The notes beneath the pieces were generated by a model. The model was not told the origin of the DNA. It saw only the letters and a list, made by a program, of their open reading frames with translations, and searched no databases. Shown piece after piece: positions 6,166 to 6,915 of a DNA stretch of 6,915 nt (position 1 is its first letter; each line of letters starts with the position of its first letter). Where the stretch lies: the NCBI GenBank assembly GCA_002348825.1, contig DEBN01000182.1:3305-10219 (forward strand), in the 5' to 3' direction. The stretch comes from Gammaproteobacteria bacterium UBA2955. Lineage in GTDB: Bacteria > Pseudomonadota > Gammaproteobacteria > Pseudomonadales > Azotimanducaceae. Both the position numbers and the translations under genes were made by a program.

Positions 6166-6873
6166 TTATGCGGGTGCCACAACAAAACGTTGCTGTAACC
6201 AAGCGACTAAATCTTCCCACATGCCGCGGATATCTTCTTTGCTGGGCATAATTCCAGCTTGGGGCAATTCGACGGTTATTACCGGCACTTTTAGATCCAA
6301 ACCCGCATAGCTCCCGAGGGATCCGGGGAACACTCCCAGCCTGTAGAGCACCAGCTTGCCGATCCTATCAGGCGCAGTCGGCGGACCGTCGTAATCCAAC
6401 AGGTTATACGGCGCATGGATGGAGATAATGACATCGGGCTGGAAATCGGCAATTTGTTGCATCAACCAAACCACCTCCGGCTCGCTGGCGGCCCGTTCTC
6501 CGGGGTATCTGCGCGGGTTTTCTTTATGCTTCGAGCGCCATTGCTGCAAAGCCCGCTGGCCCCAGTCGCGACCTGGGAAGTTGCGATTCAAATCGACACC
6601 TCGGGCGTTCTGGCGTTGAGATTTTTTCCGCAACAAACCATCGGGGTTTGCAAGTGGAATCACGTGCCATTGAAATGCGTTGGTCTGATCCTGATCAAGA
6701 AATTCCATCCAGCGAAAGCTAATCGATACCGAGGAATACTCGTCGCCATGAATGCCACCAATCAGCAATACCCTGCCCGCCGGCGCAGCATCTCCATGGG
6801 GATCGTACAACTTAAATGCGATCGGCCGACCTTCATGAGACCAACCGTTGGTCATGGTCAAATTCTGATTCAC
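6166..6873 (-). CDS. M14-family zinc carboxypeptidase, MpaA-like murein peptide amidase
   Basis: A single-domain metallopeptidase of about 235 residues, similar in length to E. coli MpaA, which cleaves the gamma-D-glutamyl-diaminopimelate bond of murein tripeptide during cell-wall recycling in the cytosol. Zinc ligands are His42 and Glu45 in GGIHGDE and His153 in SIHAP. Substrate-binding ARGVDLNRNFP (90-100) supplies Arg91, Asn96 and Arg97, NPDG is at 76-79, Tyr189 lies in GSYAG, and the general base Glu202 is in TVELPQAG. The pattern matches MpaA segment by segment (NGVDLNRNFP, GSEPE, PGSFGS). No signal peptide is seen from this start. The GTG at 6871-6873 has only an imperfect AGGA upstream, and the frame stays open to base 6915, so the true start could lie outside the window. 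A later ATG at 6853-6855 lacks a ribosome site. The ligase start is 159 bases downstream on the same strand, so read-through is possible. Substrate is inferred from similarity only. Confidence 0.85.
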   Translation of the reverse strand: MNQNLTMTNGWSHEGRPIAFKLYDPHGDAAPAGRVLLIGGIHGDEYSSVSISFRWMEFLDQDQTNAFQWHVIPLANPDGLLRKKSQRQNARGVDLNRNFPGRDWGQRALQQWRSKHKENPRRYPGERAASEPEVVWLMQQIADFQPDVIISIHAPYNLLDYDGPPTAPDRIGKLVLYRLGVFPGSLGSYAGLDLKVPVITVELPQAGIMPSKEDIRGMWEDLVAWLQQRFVVAPA

Positions 6874-6915
6874 GCAATCCTGCTCGCTGACACTGCCGAG
6901 TTTTGCGCCTATTGC

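Noticed and set aside
1..6915. CRISPR arrays, tRNA/rRNA genes, insertion sequences, prophage or defence genes
   Set aside because: I saw no regularly spaced repeats, cloverleaf-like sequence, transposase or integrase motifs, or known defence domains; all six coding regions have housekeeping or metabolic family signatures.

Overview
This 6.9 kb window looks like ordinary chromosomal DNA from a Gram-negative bacterium. It is moderately GC-rich, densely coded, uses clear Shine-Dalgarno sequences, and shows no phage, transposon, CRISPR or RNA-gene sequence. A gammaproteobacterium, possibly environmental or marine, is my best guess. It rests on an MpaA-like murein peptide amidase, a Tag-like glycosylase relative and an AlkK/DmdB-style acyl-CoA ligase, and is inference only.

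Layout from left to right. A flavin-dependent nitronate monooxygenase/enoyl-reductase-family gene lies on the minus strand (8-946). It is divergent, across a 121-base regulatory gap, from a plus-strand gene for a DNA-3-methyladenine glycosylase I (Tag)-like protein (1068-1736). The Tag-like gene meets a minus-strand GNAT acetyltransferase gene (1740-2282) tail to tail with only 3 bases between the stop codons. A 192-base gap follows. Then come two minus-strand genes that read as a probable two-gene operon: an acyl-CoA ligase (4363-6006, transcribed first) and a YtcJ-type amidohydrolase (2475-4310, 52 bases downstream). At the right edge is a minus-strand M14-family zinc carboxypeptidase resembling MpaA (6166-6873). 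Its reading frame stays open to the end of the window, so its true start may lie outside.

How they may work together. The amidohydrolase could release a carboxylic acid from an amide, formamide or related substrate, and the ligase could activate such an acid to its CoA thioester for beta-oxidation-like catabolism. The flavoprotein could serve the same kind of catabolism but lies in a separate transcription unit. The Tag-like, GNAT and MpaA-like genes have no evident link to this pathway.

I see no clear new multi-gene system. The points most worth a second look are three departures from family norms. The Tag-like protein lacks the base-recognition glutamate and all four zinc ligands of classical Tag. 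The flavoprotein has Phe where the family's catalytic His normally sits. The amidohydrolase carries an N-terminal extension of about 65 residues with a Cys-Pro-Cys-Cys motif. Inverted repeats upstream of the divergent pair and of the ligase are candidate regulatory sites.
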